Source: Pseudomonas sp. ANT_J12
GTDB taxonomy: Bacteria > Pseudomonadota > Gammaproteobacteria > Pseudomonadales > Pseudomonadaceae
Direction: 5' to 3'
Assembly (NCBI RefSeq): GCF_008370045.1
Contig: NZ_VOBN01000010.1
Span: 156,029-220,028, forward strand
Length of the DNA stretch: 64,000 bases
The notes beneath the pieces were generated by a model. It was given only the letters and a program-made list of their open reading frames with translations, was not told the DNA's origin and did not search any database. Shown piece by piece: positions 7,182 through 16,185 of the stretch; within the stretch, counting starts at the first letter, position 1; each line of letters starts with the position of its first letter. A program made the translations under genes and the position numbers.

Positions 7182-9461
7182 ATGCTCAATACGCTGCGCA
7201 AGATCGTCCAGGAAGTTAACTCCGCCAAGGATCTCAAGGCGGCGTTGGGGATTATTGTGTTGCGCGTCAAAGAGGCCATGGGCAGCCAGGTCTGCTCGGT
7301 CTACCTGCTTGATCCGGAAACCAACCGCTTCGTACTGATGGCCACCGAGGGCTTGAACAAGCGCTCGATCGGCAAAGTCAGCATGGCGCCCAACGAAGGT
7401 CTGGTTGGCCTGGTCGGCACGCGTGAAGAACCCCTGAACCTCGAAAACGCCGCGGATCACCCGCGCTACCGTTACTTCGCCGAGACCGGTGAAGAACGCT
7501 ACGCCTCATTCCTCGGGGCGCCGATCATTCACCACCGTCGCGTCGTCGGCGTGTTGGTCATTCAGCAAAAAGAACGTCGCCAGTTCGATGAAGGTGAAGA
7601 AGCCTTCCTCGTGACCATGAGCGCGCAACTGGCGGGCGTTATCGCCCACGCCGAGGCCACCGGTTCGATCCGTGGCCTGGGCCGCCAGGGCAAAGGCATC
7701 CAGGAAGCCAAGTTCGTCGGCGTGCCGGGTTCGCCGGGTGCGGCGGTCGGGACCGCGGTGGTCATGCTGCCACCCGCCGACCTGGACGTGGTGCCGGACA
7801 AGACCATCACCGACATCAACGCCGAACTCGGGCTGTTCAAGACCGCCATCGAAGGCGTGCGCGCCGACATGCGCGCCTTGTCCGCCAAGCTCGCGACCCA
7901 GCTGCGGCCGGAAGAGCGCGCGCTGTTCGACGTCTACCTGATGATGCTCGACGATGCCTCCCTGGGCAGCGAAATCACCACGGTGATCAAGACCGGCCAG
8001 TGGGCCCAGGGCGCGTTGCGCCAGGTGGTCACCGAGCACGTCAACCGTTTCGAATTGATGGACGACGCCTACCTGCGTGAGCGCGCCTCCGACGTCAAGG
8101 ACCTGGGCCGGCGCTTGCTGGCTTACTTGCAGGAAGAGCGTCAGCAGACCCTGGTCTACCCCGACAACACCATTCTGATCAGCGAAGAACTGACGCCGGC
8201 GATGCTCGGCGAGGTGCCGGAAGGCAAGCTGGTGGGTTTGGTGTCGGTACTCGGCTCCGGTAACTCCCACGTTGCAATCCTGGCCCGTGCCATGGGTATC
8301 CCGACGGTGATGGGCCTGGTCGATCTGCCGTATTCCAAGGTCGACGGCATCCAGATGATCGTCGACGGCTACCACGGCGAGGTTTACACCAACCCGAGTG
8401 ACGTACTGCGCAAGCAGTTCGCCGAAGTGGTCGAGGAAGAGAAACAACTGTCCCTGGGGCTGGATAAGCTGCGGGACTTGCCGTGCGTGACCCTCGATGG
8501 CCACCGCATGCCGCTGTGGGTCAACACCGGCCTGCTGGCGGACGTGGCGCGGGCGCAGAAGCGTGGCGCCGAAGGCGTTGGCCTGTACCGCACCGAAGTG
8601 CCGTTCATGATCAACCAGCGCTTCCCGAGCGAAAAAGAGCAGCTGGCGATCTATCGCGAGCAGCTCGCCGCGTTTCACCCGCAACCGGTGACCATGCGCA
8701 GCCTGGACATCGGCGGCGACAAGTCGCTGTCGTACTTCCCGATCAAGGAAGACAACCCGTTCCTCGGCTGGCGCGGCATTCGCGTCACCCTCGACCACCC
8801 GGAAATCTTCCTGGTCCAGACCCGCGCCATGCTCAAGGCCAGCGAAGGCTTGAACAACCTGCGGATCCTGCTGCCGATGATCTCCGGCATCCACGAACTC
8901 GAAGAAGCCCTGCACCTGATCCATCGGGCCTGGGGCGAAGTCCGTGACGAAGGCACTGACGTGCCGATGCCGCCGATTGGGGTGATGATCGAGATTCCGG
9001 CGGCGGTGTACCAGACCAAGGAACTGGCGCGGATGGTGGACTTCCTGTCGGTCGGCTCCAACGACCTGACTCAGTACCTGCTGGCCGTGGACCGCAACAA
9101 CCCACGGGTGGCCGACCTTTACGACTACCTGCACCCGGCGGTGCTGCAAGCCCTGCAGAACGTCGTGCGTGACGCCCATGCCGAAGGCAAGCCAGTGAGT
9201 ATCTGCGGCGAGATGGCCGGCGACCCGGCAGCGGCGGTGCTGTTGATGGCGATGGGCTTCGACAGCCTGTCGATGAACGCCACCAACTTGCCGAAAGTGA
9301 AGTGGATGCTGCGTCAGATCAACCTGAGCAAGGCCAAGGAATTACTGGCGGAGTTGATGACCATCGACAACCCGCAAGTTATCCACAGCTCGCTGCAATT
9401 GGCGCTGAAGAACCTTGGGTTGGCGCGGATGATCAATCCGGCTTCGGTCAAGACGCTTTAA
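7182..9461 (+). CDS. ptsP: phosphoenolpyruvate-protein phosphotransferase of the nitrogen PTS (EI-Ntr)
   Basis: First phosphotransferase of the nitrogen-related PTS: takes phosphate from PEP and passes it to NPr (PtsO), linking carbon/nitrogen state to regulation. A GAF domain occupies about residues 15-155 (VCSVYLLDPETNRFVLMATEGL), which separates EI-Ntr from sugar-PTS enzyme I. The phosphorylated His is in GNSHVAIL near residue 363. The PEP-binding barrel shows GLYRTEVPFM, DIGGDKSL, SVGSNDLTQYL and the active-site Cys in ICGEMAGDP near residue 674. Full length, 759 residues. Confidence 0.97.
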   Translation: MLNTLRKIVQEVNSAKDLKAALGIIVLRVKEAMGSQVCSVYLLDPETNRFVLMATEGLNKRSIGKVSMAPNEGLVGLVGTREEPLNLENAADHPRYRYFAETGEERYASFLGAPIIHHRRVVGVLVIQQKERRQFDEGEEAFLVTMSAQLAGVIAHAEATGSIRGLGRQGKGIQEAKFVGVPGSPGAAVGTAVVMLPPADLDVVPDKTITDINAELGLFKTAIEGVRADMRALSAKLATQLRPEERALFDVYLMMLDDASLGSEITTVIKTGQWAQGALRQVVTEHVNRFELMDDAYLRERASDVKDLGRRLLAYLQEERQQTLVYPDNTILISEELTPAMLGEVPEGKLVGLVSVLGSGNSHVAILARAMGIPTVMGLVDLPYSKVDGIQMIVDGYHGEVYTNPSDVLRKQFAEVVEEEKQLSLGLDKLRDLPCVTLDGHRMPLWVNTGLLADVARAQKRGAEGVGLYRTEVPFMINQRFPSEKEQLAIYREQLAAFHPQPVTMRSLDIGGDKSLSYFPIKEDNPFLGWRGIRVTLDHPEIFLVQTRAMLKASEGLNNLRILLPMISGIHELEEALHLIHRAWGEVRDEGTDVPMPPIGVMIEIPAAVYQTKELARMVDFLSVGSNDLTQYLLAVDRNNPRVADLYDYLHPAVLQALQNVVRDAHAEGKPVSICGEMAGDPAAAVLLMAMGFDSLSMNATNLPKVKWMLRQINLSKAKELLAELMTIDNPQVIHSSLQLALKNLGLARMINPASVKTL

Positions 9462-9474
9462 AAGGCTGATGGCC

Positions 9475-9564
9475 CCTTCGCGGGCAAGCCTCGCTCCTAC
9501 AGGTTTGGTGTTGTTCGCGGATATCGCAAATCACCTGTAGGAGCGAGGCTTGCCCGCGAAGGCG
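9475..9564. repeat. REPIN, type A (reversed arms)
   Basis: CCTTCGCGGGCAAGCCTCGC at the left and its reverse complement at the right, between the convergent ptsP and NRDE genes. Confidence 0.9.
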
Positions 9565-9583
9565 TCGGCACAATCACCGCAAT

Positions 9584-10330
9584 CTAAACCCTGATCTCCA
9601 CTTCCCCCAAATGCCCGCCATACGGCCCGAAACTCCTTTCGACCATCACCCGCGTCCCATCCGCCGAAACAATCAACGCCGTACTCGCCCGGGTCCCATA
9701 CGTCGGGCTGGCAATAAACACACTCGACAACAACGTCTCGGTGGCCAATCCAACCCCGGTATCCGGCAGCTCCGTGAGCGGCGCCGTTGCCGAGTCCGCC
9801 AAAATCGCCAGCATCGCCGCAGGTTGCGGATCATCCAGAAGTTCGCTCAATGCAGCCTTGGCCTTGAGCACTTTCGGCCACGGCGTATCCAGTCCCGCGT
9901 TCGACAGCCCATAAACCCCGGGCGCCAGCATCACCGCCTCGGTATCCCAAGCATTGAAGTGCCACAGCTCGTTGGAATTGCCTATCAGCAGGTTAAACCC
10001 CGCGTATTCCGCCGAACGGGCGACAACGTCGCTTAAATAGTCATCAATCGACCTCTCGCCGCTGAGAAATCCTGCGACCAGTTCACCCCGTGATTTCGGT
10101 GACGCTGGTTGATCGGGTTTGCGGATATTGGTCAGCGCGGCAAAGCGCCCATTGGCACCGATACCGAGCCAGGTACCGCCCGCTTCCAGATCCCGACCGG
10201 CATGGACATGAGGTGCATCGGCCCATTGCGCCAGGGGCTGGGTGGGCCGTGCATAGAATTCGTCGCGGTTGGCCGCCACGATCAGCGGCTGGGCGTGGCC
10301 CGGTCGCCAAGCGAAAACAATCAGGCACAT
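9584..10330 (-). CDS. NRDE family protein
   Basis: A 248-residue protein that starts MCLIVFAWRPGHAQPLIVAA and continues with the family motif NRDE at about residues 21-24. Cys2 at the extreme N terminus and the downstream GGTWLGIGANGRFAALTNIR block are conserved in the NRDE/TANGO2 family. An N-terminal Cys suggests an Ntn-hydrolase-like fold, but the reaction is unknown. The family has been linked to haem handling in recent work on TANGO2 homologues; nothing in this sequence proves that here. Divergent from the TauE/SafE gene. Confidence 0.85.
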   Translation of the reverse strand: MCLIVFAWRPGHAQPLIVAANRDEFYARPTQPLAQWADAPHVHAGRDLEAGGTWLGIGANGRFAALTNIRKPDQPASPKSRGELVAGFLSGERSIDDYLSDVVARSAEYAGFNLLIGNSNELWHFNAWDTEAVMLAPGVYGLSNAGLDTPWPKVLKAKAALSELLDDPQPAAMLAILADSATAPLTELPDTGVGLATETLLSSVFIASPTYGTRASTALIVSADGTRVMVERSFGPYGGHLGEVEIRV

Positions 10331-10461
10331 AAGGTGGTCCTTGTGTGTTTTTGCTCACTCTACGCAGACATTGCGCGCGCATCCATCGCCATCCAGTAGA
10401 GCTTGAGGCCATGCATCCGTTACCATGCCGCTCCTATTTTCGGGATGCGTGGACTACGGCC

Positions 10462-11244
10462 ATGGAATTTCTGCTCTACCTGGCGCTGGGCGCCTGTGCA
10501 GGCGTGCTGGCCGGGCTGTTTGGCGTCGGCGGCGGGATCATTATCGTCCCGGTGCTGGTCTTCAGCTTCAAGTTGCAGGGCTTCGATCCGTCGATCCTCA
10601 CGCACCTGGCCGTCGGCACGTCCCTGGCGACGATCATTTTTACTTCGGTCAATGCAATCCGCGAGCATCACCGTCGCGGCGCCGTGCGTTGGCCGATCTT
10701 CGCCTGGATGACCCTCGGCATTCTGATCGGCGCCGGTTTCGGTGCGCTGACCGCCGAAGCGATCTCCGGCCCGCATTTGCAGAAGATCATCGGCGTCTTC
10801 GCGCTGATTGTCGCCGCGCAGCTCGCTTTGGACTTCAAACCCAAGGCCAGCCGAACGGTGCCGGGCAAAGTCGGTCTGACCGTGGCCGGCAGTGTGATTG
10901 GCTGGGCCTCGGCGATTTTCGGGATTGGCGGCGGGTCGTTGACGGTGCCGTTCCTGACCTGGCGCAGCGTGCCGATGCAGCAGGCGGTGGCCACGTCATC
11001 GGCCTGCGGGCTGCCCATCGCTCTGGCAAGTGCATTAAGTTTCATGATTCTGGGCTGGCACGATCCATTGTTGCCGGCCCATAGTCTCGGTTTTATTTAT
11101 TTGCCGGCGCTGCTGGGGATCGCCCTGACCAGCATGTTCTTCGCCCGCTTCGGCGCGCGACTGGCGCACAATTTGTCGCCGCGCTTGCTCAAAAGACTGT
11201 TCGCCGCTTTGCTGTTGTGCGTCGGCCTGAATTTCCTGCTCTGA
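10462..11244 (+). CDS. TauE/SafE family permease
   Basis: A 260-residue integral membrane protein with about eight predicted helices in two homologous halves. Each half begins with a glycine-rich helix (LFGVGGGIIIVPVL near residue 20; IFGIGGGSLTVPFL near residue 155), the signature of the TauE/SafE (DUF81) family of anion exporters, often for sulfite or organosulfonates. I chose ATG 10462 because translation from there gives the family-typical hydrophobic N terminus; the upstream in-frame extension to 10345 is polar and lacks similarity. The substrate is unknown. lgt starts 74 bases downstream. Confidence 0.85.
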   Translation: MEFLLYLALGACAGVLAGLFGVGGGIIIVPVLVFSFKLQGFDPSILTHLAVGTSLATIIFTSVNAIREHHRRGAVRWPIFAWMTLGILIGAGFGALTAEAISGPHLQKIIGVFALIVAAQLALDFKPKASRTVPGKVGLTVAGSVIGWASAIFGIGGGSLTVPFLTWRSVPMQQAVATSSACGLPIALASALSFMILGWHDPLLPAHSLGFIYLPALLGIALTSMFFARFGARLAHNLSPRLLKRLFAALLLCVGLNFLL

Positions 11245-11318
11245 CAATCCCGGCTTAATCCTGAGGTGGCAACGTCCCCCGGGAATTTTGAAGGTTTCAA
11301 CTCTAACGAGGAGTCGCA

Positions 11319-12125
11319 ATGCTGCCTTACCCGCAGATCGACCCGGTGGCCCTGGCCATCGGTCCGCTGAAAATCCACTGGTACGGCCTGATGTACCTGA
11401 TCGGCATCGGCGGCGCCTGGCTGCTGGCGTCCCGTCGCCTGAACCGCTTCGACCCGACCTGGACCAAGGAGAAACTCTCCGACATGGTCTTCTGGATGTC
11501 GATGGGGGTGATTGTCGGCGGCCGCCTGGGCTACGTGCTGTTCTACGACCTGAGCGCGTACCTGGCCAACCCGATGCTGATTCTCGAAGTGTGGAAGGGC
11601 GGCATGTCGTTCCACGGCGGGTTTATCGGCGTGATGCTGGCGGCGTTGTGGTTCGGCAAGAAGAACAACAAGTCGTTCTTCCAGTTGATGGACTTCGTCG
11701 CACCGATGGTGCCGATCGGCCTGGGTGCCGGGCGCATCGGTAACTTCATCAACGCCGAGTTGTGGGGCAAGCCGACCGATGTGGCGTGGGCGATGGTCTT
11801 CCCGACCGATCCGGCGCAGCTGGCACGTCATCCTTCGCAGCTGTATCAGTTCGCGCTGGAAGGCGTGGCGCTGTTCCTGATCTTGTGGATCTTCTCGCGC
11901 AAGCCACGGCCAACCATGGCGGTGTCCGGGATGTTCACGCTGTTCTACGGCATCTTCCGTTTCATCGTCGAATTCGTCCGCGTTCCGGACGCGCAACTGG
12001 GCTATCTGGCCTGGGGCTGGCTGACCATGGGTCAGGTGCTGTGCGTACCGATGGTGCTCGCCGGTCTGTTCCTGATCTGGCTGGCGTATCATCGCGCCCC
12101 GGCAGCGCCAGCGGCGGCCGTATAA
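11319..12125 (+). CDS. lgt: prolipoprotein diacylglyceryl transferase
   Basis: Inner-membrane enzyme that transfers diacylglycerol from phosphatidylglycerol to the lipobox cysteine of prolipoproteins, the first step of lipoprotein maturation. About seven membrane segments. Conserved blocks are IHWYGLMYLIG, HGGFIG (near residue 103, containing the essential His) and GRIGNFINAELWGKP (residues near 138-152, the Lgt signature). Length 268 is typical. Strong Shine-Dalgarno ACGAGGAG before ATG. thyA follows after 50 bases, the conserved lgt-thyA pairing. Confidence 0.97.
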   Translation: MLPYPQIDPVALAIGPLKIHWYGLMYLIGIGGAWLLASRRLNRFDPTWTKEKLSDMVFWMSMGVIVGGRLGYVLFYDLSAYLANPMLILEVWKGGMSFHGGFIGVMLAALWFGKKNNKSFFQLMDFVAPMVPIGLGAGRIGNFINAELWGKPTDVAWAMVFPTDPAQLARHPSQLYQFALEGVALFLILWIFSRKPRPTMAVSGMFTLFYGIFRFIVEFVRVPDAQLGYLAWGWLTMGQVLCVPMVLAGLFLIWLAYHRAPAAPAAAV

Positions 12126-12175
12126 ATTCGAATCCCGGGGGCGACGGCTCCCGGGTTCAAGGACACAGGTAACTC

Positions 12176-13147
12176 ATGAAGCAATATCTCGATCTGGTGG
12201 CCCACGTCATCAAGAACGGCACCAAGCAAGCCAACCGCACTGGCGTGAACACCATCAGCTTCCCTGGCGCGATGCTGCGCTATGACCTGAAGGAAGGTTT
12301 TCCGGCGATCACCACCCGCAAAATGGCCTTCAAATCCGCCATCGGCGAGATGTGTGGGTTCCTGCGCGGGGTGAACAACGCCGCCGAATTCCGCGCCCTG
12401 GGCTGCAAGGTCTGGGACCAGAACGCCAACGAAAACGCGCAGTGGCTGGCCAACCCGTTCCGCCAGGGCGAAGACGACCTCGGCGAGATCTACGGCGTGC
12501 AATGGCGCAAATGGCCGGCGTACAAGCAGATCCCGGTCAGCAACCAAGCCGCGATTGAGCAGACCTTGAGCCAGGGCTATCGGCAGATTGCCGAAGGCGA
12601 AGAAGACGGTCAGGCCTATGTGGTGCTGTACAAGGCGATCGACCAGATTCGTCAGTGCGTCGACACGATCATTAAAGACCCGGGCAGCCGCCGCATCCTG
12701 TTCCACGGCTGGAACGTCGCCCAACTCGATGAAATGGCCCTGCCGCCGTGCCACTTGCTGTACCAGTTCCACCCGAATGTCGAGACCAAGGAAATCTCCC
12801 TGACCCTCTACATCCGCTCCAATGATTTGGGCCTGGGCACGCCGTTCAACCTCACCGAAGGCGCCGCGCTGCTGAGCCTGATCGGACGCCTGACCGGCTA
12901 CACGCCGCGCTGGTTCACCTATTTCATCGGCGATGCGCACGTCTACGAAAACCATCTGGACATGCTGAATGAACAGCTCAAGCGCGAGCCATTCCCGATG
13001 CCAAAACTGGTAATCAGTGAGCGTGTGCCGGCGTTTGCCGAGACCGGCGTGTACCAGCCGGAATGGCTGGAGTTGATCGAGCCGAGCGATTTCTCGCTTG
13101 AGGGTTATCAGCACCATGCGCCGATGACCGCGCCGATGGCGGTCTGA
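12176..13147 (+). CDS. thyA: thymidylate synthase
   Basis: Methylates dUMP to dTMP using methylene-tetrahydrofolate, leaving dihydrofolate for FolA (also in this window). The nucleophilic Cys is in LPPCHLLYQFHPN near residue 192. RSNDLGLGTPFNLTEGAALL and GDAHVYENHLDML are conserved substrate-binding blocks. At 323 residues it is longer than the 264-residue E. coli enzyme, with the extra length between the N-terminal GEMCGFLRG region and the catalytic loop; long forms are usual in pseudomonads as far as I recall. Confidence 0.96.
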   Translation: MKQYLDLVAHVIKNGTKQANRTGVNTISFPGAMLRYDLKEGFPAITTRKMAFKSAIGEMCGFLRGVNNAAEFRALGCKVWDQNANENAQWLANPFRQGEDDLGEIYGVQWRKWPAYKQIPVSNQAAIEQTLSQGYRQIAEGEEDGQAYVVLYKAIDQIRQCVDTIIKDPGSRRILFHGWNVAQLDEMALPPCHLLYQFHPNVETKEISLTLYIRSNDLGLGTPFNLTEGAALLSLIGRLTGYTPRWFTYFIGDAHVYENHLDMLNEQLKREPFPMPKLVISERVPAFAETGVYQPEWLELIEPSDFSLEGYQHHAPMTAPMAV

Positions 13148-13167
13148 TCAGGCACCGCTTCGCGGTG

Positions 13168-13194
13168 TTCGCGGGCAAGCCTCGCTCCTATAGG
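13168..13194. repeat. single REP unit, type A
   Basis: TTCGCGGGCAAGCCTCGCTC followed by CTATAGG. No inverted partner. It stands next to a larger palindromic element at 13205. Confidence 0.85.
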
Positions 13195-13204
13195 GAAATG
13201 CGAT

Positions 13205-13308
13205 GATCGTTCCCACGCTCTGCGTGGGAATGAATCCCGTGACGCTCTGCGTCACAGTGGACGCGGAGCGTCCATGGCGGCATTCCCACGCGGAGCGTGG
13301 GAACGATC
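13205..13308. repeat. GATCGTTCCCACGC palindromic element, copy 2
   Basis: About 104 bases with outer arms GATCGTTCCCACGC and GCGTGGGAACGATC and inner GACGCTCTGCGTC / GGACGCGGAGCGTCC hairpins. Located between the 3' ends of thyA and cadR. Confidence 0.9.
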
Positions 13309-13329
13309 AGGCCGGGTTATGCGGTGTGT

Positions 13330-13779
13330 TTAGTGGCCGTGACTGCGGCCCACATGGGAATGCTCAACCTCCGTCGCCACCACCCCGCCACTCACTTCCA
13401 ACCGCTGCAAAATCCCACAATGATCGACATTCGGCCCTTCACCACAACGTTGGCGCAGGTCGAGCAGTTGTGTCTGCAAGGCCAGCAAGCCGTCGATCCG
13501 TGCCTTGACGTGGTGGATGTGTTCGTCGATCAGCGCATTCACGTTTTCACACTGATCCTGCGGGCTGTCGCGCAGGGTCAGCAGGCTGCGGATTTCTTCG
13601 AGGGTCATGTCGAGGGTGCGGCAATTGCGGATAAACGTCAGGCGTTCGGCGTGGGCCTGGGTGTAGACGCGGTAGTTGCCGTCGCTGCGGGCGGGCTCTG
13701 GCAGCAGGCTTTCGCGCTCGTAATAACGGATGGTTTCCACCGCGCAGTCGGTCAGTTTGGCCAGTTCTCCGATCTTCAT
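13330..13779 (-). CDS. cadR: CadR, MerR-family cadmium/lead-responsive regulator
   Basis: A 149-residue MerR-type activator/repressor. The N-terminal winged helix-turn-helix (MKIGELAKLTDCAVETIRYY) is followed by a dimerisation helix and metal-binding cysteines C77, C112 and C121, plus a His-containing tail (EHSHVGRSHGH), the pattern of Pseudomonas CadR. The start at 13779 was chosen because MKIGELAK is the canonical MerR beginning; the longer frame upstream runs antisense through the Asp-His repeat of cadA and is an artefact. It is divergent from cadA with a shared MerR-type operator at 13803-13833. Confidence 0.93.
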   Translation of the reverse strand: MKIGELAKLTDCAVETIRYYERESLLPEPARSDGNYRVYTQAHAERLTFIRNCRTLDMTLEEIRSLLTLRDSPQDQCENVNALIDEHIHHVKARIDGLLALQTQLLDLRQRCGEGPNVDHCGILQRLEVSGGVVATEVEHSHVGRSHGH

Positions 13780-13802
13780 CGCGACAATCTCCAAAAGGTT
13801 GC

Positions 13803-13833
13803 TTGACCCTATAGTGGCTACAGGGTCTTTACT
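13803..13833 (+). promoter_or_regulatory. cadA promoter with MerR/CadR-type operator
   Basis: TTGACC (13803-13808) and a weak TTTACT -10 (13828-13833) are separated by 19 bases, the over-long spacer of MerR-activated promoters. Between them lies the dyad ACCCTATAG-tgg-CTACAGGGT (13806-13826), with 8 of 9 pairs matching. I recall a very similar palindrome in the P. putida cadR region. Metal-bound CadR would untwist the spacer to activate cadA. Confidence 0.85.
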
Positions 13834-13865
13834 TGGCAACAGGCACCTTTCATGGACGCGACCCG

Positions 13866-16169
13866 ATGAGCGATTCCCTTCACACCCACAAACCCGAGGC
13901 TGATCACGATCACGATCACGATCACGATCACGATCACGATCACGATCATGATCACAGCCACAAGCTGCAGCCTGTGCAAAAGCACGCCCATGGCGGCCAT
14001 GGCGATTCCTGCTGTTCGTCGAAAGCGGCAGCGCCATCGCTGATCAAGTTAAGCGAAACCTCGGCCGACGGCGCGCGGCTGAGCAGTTTCCGCATCGACG
14101 CCATGGACTGCCCGACCGAGCAAACGCTGATTCAGAACAAGCTTGGAAAATTGACCGGCATCCAGCAGTTGGAGTTCAACCTGATCAACCGGGTACTGGG
14201 CGTGACCCACGACCTGCCGAGCACGGCGCCGATCATCGACGCGATCAAGTCGCTGGGCATGGTGGCCGAGCCGTTGGAAAAAGGTGTTGAAGCCCCTGCG
14301 CCGGTCGCCGAGAAGAAGCACTGGTGGCCATTGGCGCTGTCCGGCGTGGGTGCCCTGGCGGCTGAAGTGATCCACTTCACCAACGCCGCGCCGAACTGGG
14401 TGGTGGCCATCATTGCGCTGGTGTCGATCCTCAGCGGCGGCCTGACCACTTACAAAAAAGGCTGGATCGCCCTCAAGAACCTCAACCTGAACATCAACGC
14501 GCTGATGAGCATCGCGGTGACCGGCGCGATCCTGATCGGCCAGTGGCCGGAAGCGGCGATGGTGATGTTCCTTTTCACCGTGGCCGAGTTGATCGAAGCC
14601 AAGTCCCTGGACCGTGCGCGCAACGCCATCGGCGGGCTGATGCAGATGACCCCGGAACAGGCCACGGTGCAGCAGGCTGATGGCAGTTGGGTCGAACAGG
14701 ACGTTAAAAGCATCGAACTGGGCGCGCGGGTGCGGGTGCGGCCGGGCGAGCGAATTGGTCTCGACGGTGAAGTCGTGTCTGGCACGTCCACCATCGATCA
14801 GGCGCCGATCACCGGCGAAAGCCTGCCGATCGAGAAAACGGTGGGCGATAAAGTCTTCGCCGGCACCATCAACCAGGTGGGCTCTCTGGAATACACGGTG
14901 ACCGCTGCCGCCAACAACTCGACCCTGGCGCGGATCATCCACGCCGTGGAGCAGGCCCAAGGCGCCCGGGCACCGACCCAGCGCTTCGTCGATCAATTCT
15001 CGAAAATCTACACCCCGGCGGTGTTTGTCCTCGCCCTGGCCGTGGCGGTCATCCCGCCGCTGTTCATGGGCGCGGTGTGGTTCGACTGGATTTACCGGGC
15101 GCTGGTGTTGCTGGTGGTCGCTTGCCCATGTGCGCTGGTGATTTCCACCCCGGTGACCATCGTCAGCGGCCTCGCGGCGGCGGCGCGCAAAGGGATCCTG
15201 GTCAAGGGCGGCGTCTATCTGGAGGGCGGTTACAAGCTCGATTACCTGGCCCTGGACAAGACCGGCACCATCACCCATGGCAAACCGGTGCAGACCGATT
15301 TCCTGTTGCTCGTGCCGACCGCCGCAGACACGGCCCCGGCGATTGCGGCGGCGCTGGCTGGCCGCTCCGATCACCCGGTATCGCTGGCCATCGCCAACGC
15401 GGCTGTGGATAAACAATTCGCGCCGCAGGTTGTGGATAACTTCGAAGCCCTGGCCGGACGCGGTGTGCGCGGCGAGGTCAACGGTCAGGTCTACCACTTG
15501 GGCAACCATCGCCTGGTGGAAGAGCTGAACCTCTGCTCGCCAGCGCTGGAAGAGAAACTGTTCGCTCTGGAGAAGCAAGGCAAATCCGTGGTGCTGCTGC
15601 TCGATCAGTCCGGTCCATTGGCGCTGTTCGCCGTGGCCGACACGGTCAAGGAATCCAGCCGCGAAGCGATCCAGCAACTCCACGACCTGGGCATCAAAAC
15701 CCTGATGCTCACCGGCGACAACGTCCACACCGCCCAGGCGATTGCCGCACAAGTGGGCATCGACGAAGCCAAGGGCGATCTGTTGCCGACCGATAAGCTG
15801 CAAGCCATCGAAGCCTTGTATGCACAGGGTCACAACGTCGGCATGGTCGGCGACGGCATCAACGACGCCCCGGCGCTGGCCCGGGCGGAAATCGGGTTTG
15901 CCATGGCCGCGGCAGGCACCGATACCGCCATCGAGACGGCGGATGTCGCCCTGATGGACGACGATCTGCGCAAGATCCCCGCGTTCATTCGCCTGTCGCG
16001 GCAAACCTCGAGCATCCTGAAACAGAACATCGCCCTCGCTTTGGTCATCAAGGCGATCTTTCTTGGGGTAACCTTCGCCGGGATCGCCACCATGTGGATG
16101 GCGGTGTTCGCCGACATGGGCGTGAGCCTGTTGGTGGTGTTCAATGGTTTGCGCCTGTTGCGCAAATAA
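13866..16169 (+). CDS. cadA: heavy-metal translocating P-type ATPase, Cd/Zn/Pb efflux
   Basis: A 767-residue P1B-type ATPase exporting Cd(II), Zn(II) and probably Pb(II). The N terminus carries nine Asp-His pairs (about residues 13-30) and a second His cluster, then an HMA domain with a DCPTEQ metal site in place of the CxxC of copper pumps. Further on are the transmembrane CPC (near residues 420-422), the phosphorylated Asp in DKTGT (about 464), the SDHPVS His-Pro motif, GDGINDAPALA and about eight membrane helices. ATG 13866 was chosen because the upstream TTG would overlap the -10 element. Likely activated by CadR. Confidence 0.95.
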   Translation: MSDSLHTHKPEADHDHDHDHDHDHDHDHDHSHKLQPVQKHAHGGHGDSCCSSKAAAPSLIKLSETSADGARLSSFRIDAMDCPTEQTLIQNKLGKLTGIQQLEFNLINRVLGVTHDLPSTAPIIDAIKSLGMVAEPLEKGVEAPAPVAEKKHWWPLALSGVGALAAEVIHFTNAAPNWVVAIIALVSILSGGLTTYKKGWIALKNLNLNINALMSIAVTGAILIGQWPEAAMVMFLFTVAELIEAKSLDRARNAIGGLMQMTPEQATVQQADGSWVEQDVKSIELGARVRVRPGERIGLDGEVVSGTSTIDQAPITGESLPIEKTVGDKVFAGTINQVGSLEYTVTAAANNSTLARIIHAVEQAQGARAPTQRFVDQFSKIYTPAVFVLALAVAVIPPLFMGAVWFDWIYRALVLLVVACPCALVISTPVTIVSGLAAAARKGILVKGGVYLEGGYKLDYLALDKTGTITHGKPVQTDFLLLVPTAADTAPAIAAALAGRSDHPVSLAIANAAVDKQFAPQVVDNFEALAGRGVRGEVNGQVYHLGNHRLVEELNLCSPALEEKLFALEKQGKSVVLLLDQSGPLALFAVADTVKESSREAIQQLHDLGIKTLMLTGDNVHTAQAIAAQVGIDEAKGDLLPTDKLQAIEALYAQGHNVGMVGDGINDAPALARAEIGFAMAAAGTDTAIETADVALMDDDLRKIPAFIRLSRQTSSILKQNIALALVIKAIFLGVTFAGIATMWMAVFADMGVSLLVVFNGLRLLRK
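13902..13955 (+). repeat. GATCAC hexanucleotide tandem repeat inside cadA
   Basis: Nine in-frame units: seven GATCAC, one GATCAT, one GATCAC. They code for alternating Asp-His. Being a multiple of three, changes in copy number would lengthen or shorten the metal-binding tail without shifting the frame. Confidence 0.97.
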
Positions 16170-16185
16170 ACGATGAGGGAAGGGT

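Noticed and set aside
13901..13960. CRISPR-like or direct-repeat array
   Set aside because: Six-base in-frame repeat inside cadA without spacers; a microsatellite.
13780..14037. N-terminal extension of cadR with an Arg-Asp repeat
   Set aside because: The repeat is the opposite strand of the cadA Asp-His tract and the canonical MerR start lies at 13779.
14049..16004. 651-codon open frame on the minus strand opposite cadA
   Set aside because: Exactly antisense to a gene with all P-type ATPase motifs; sequence is Arg/His/Gln/Asp-rich with no family signal, a usual effect of high third-position GC.
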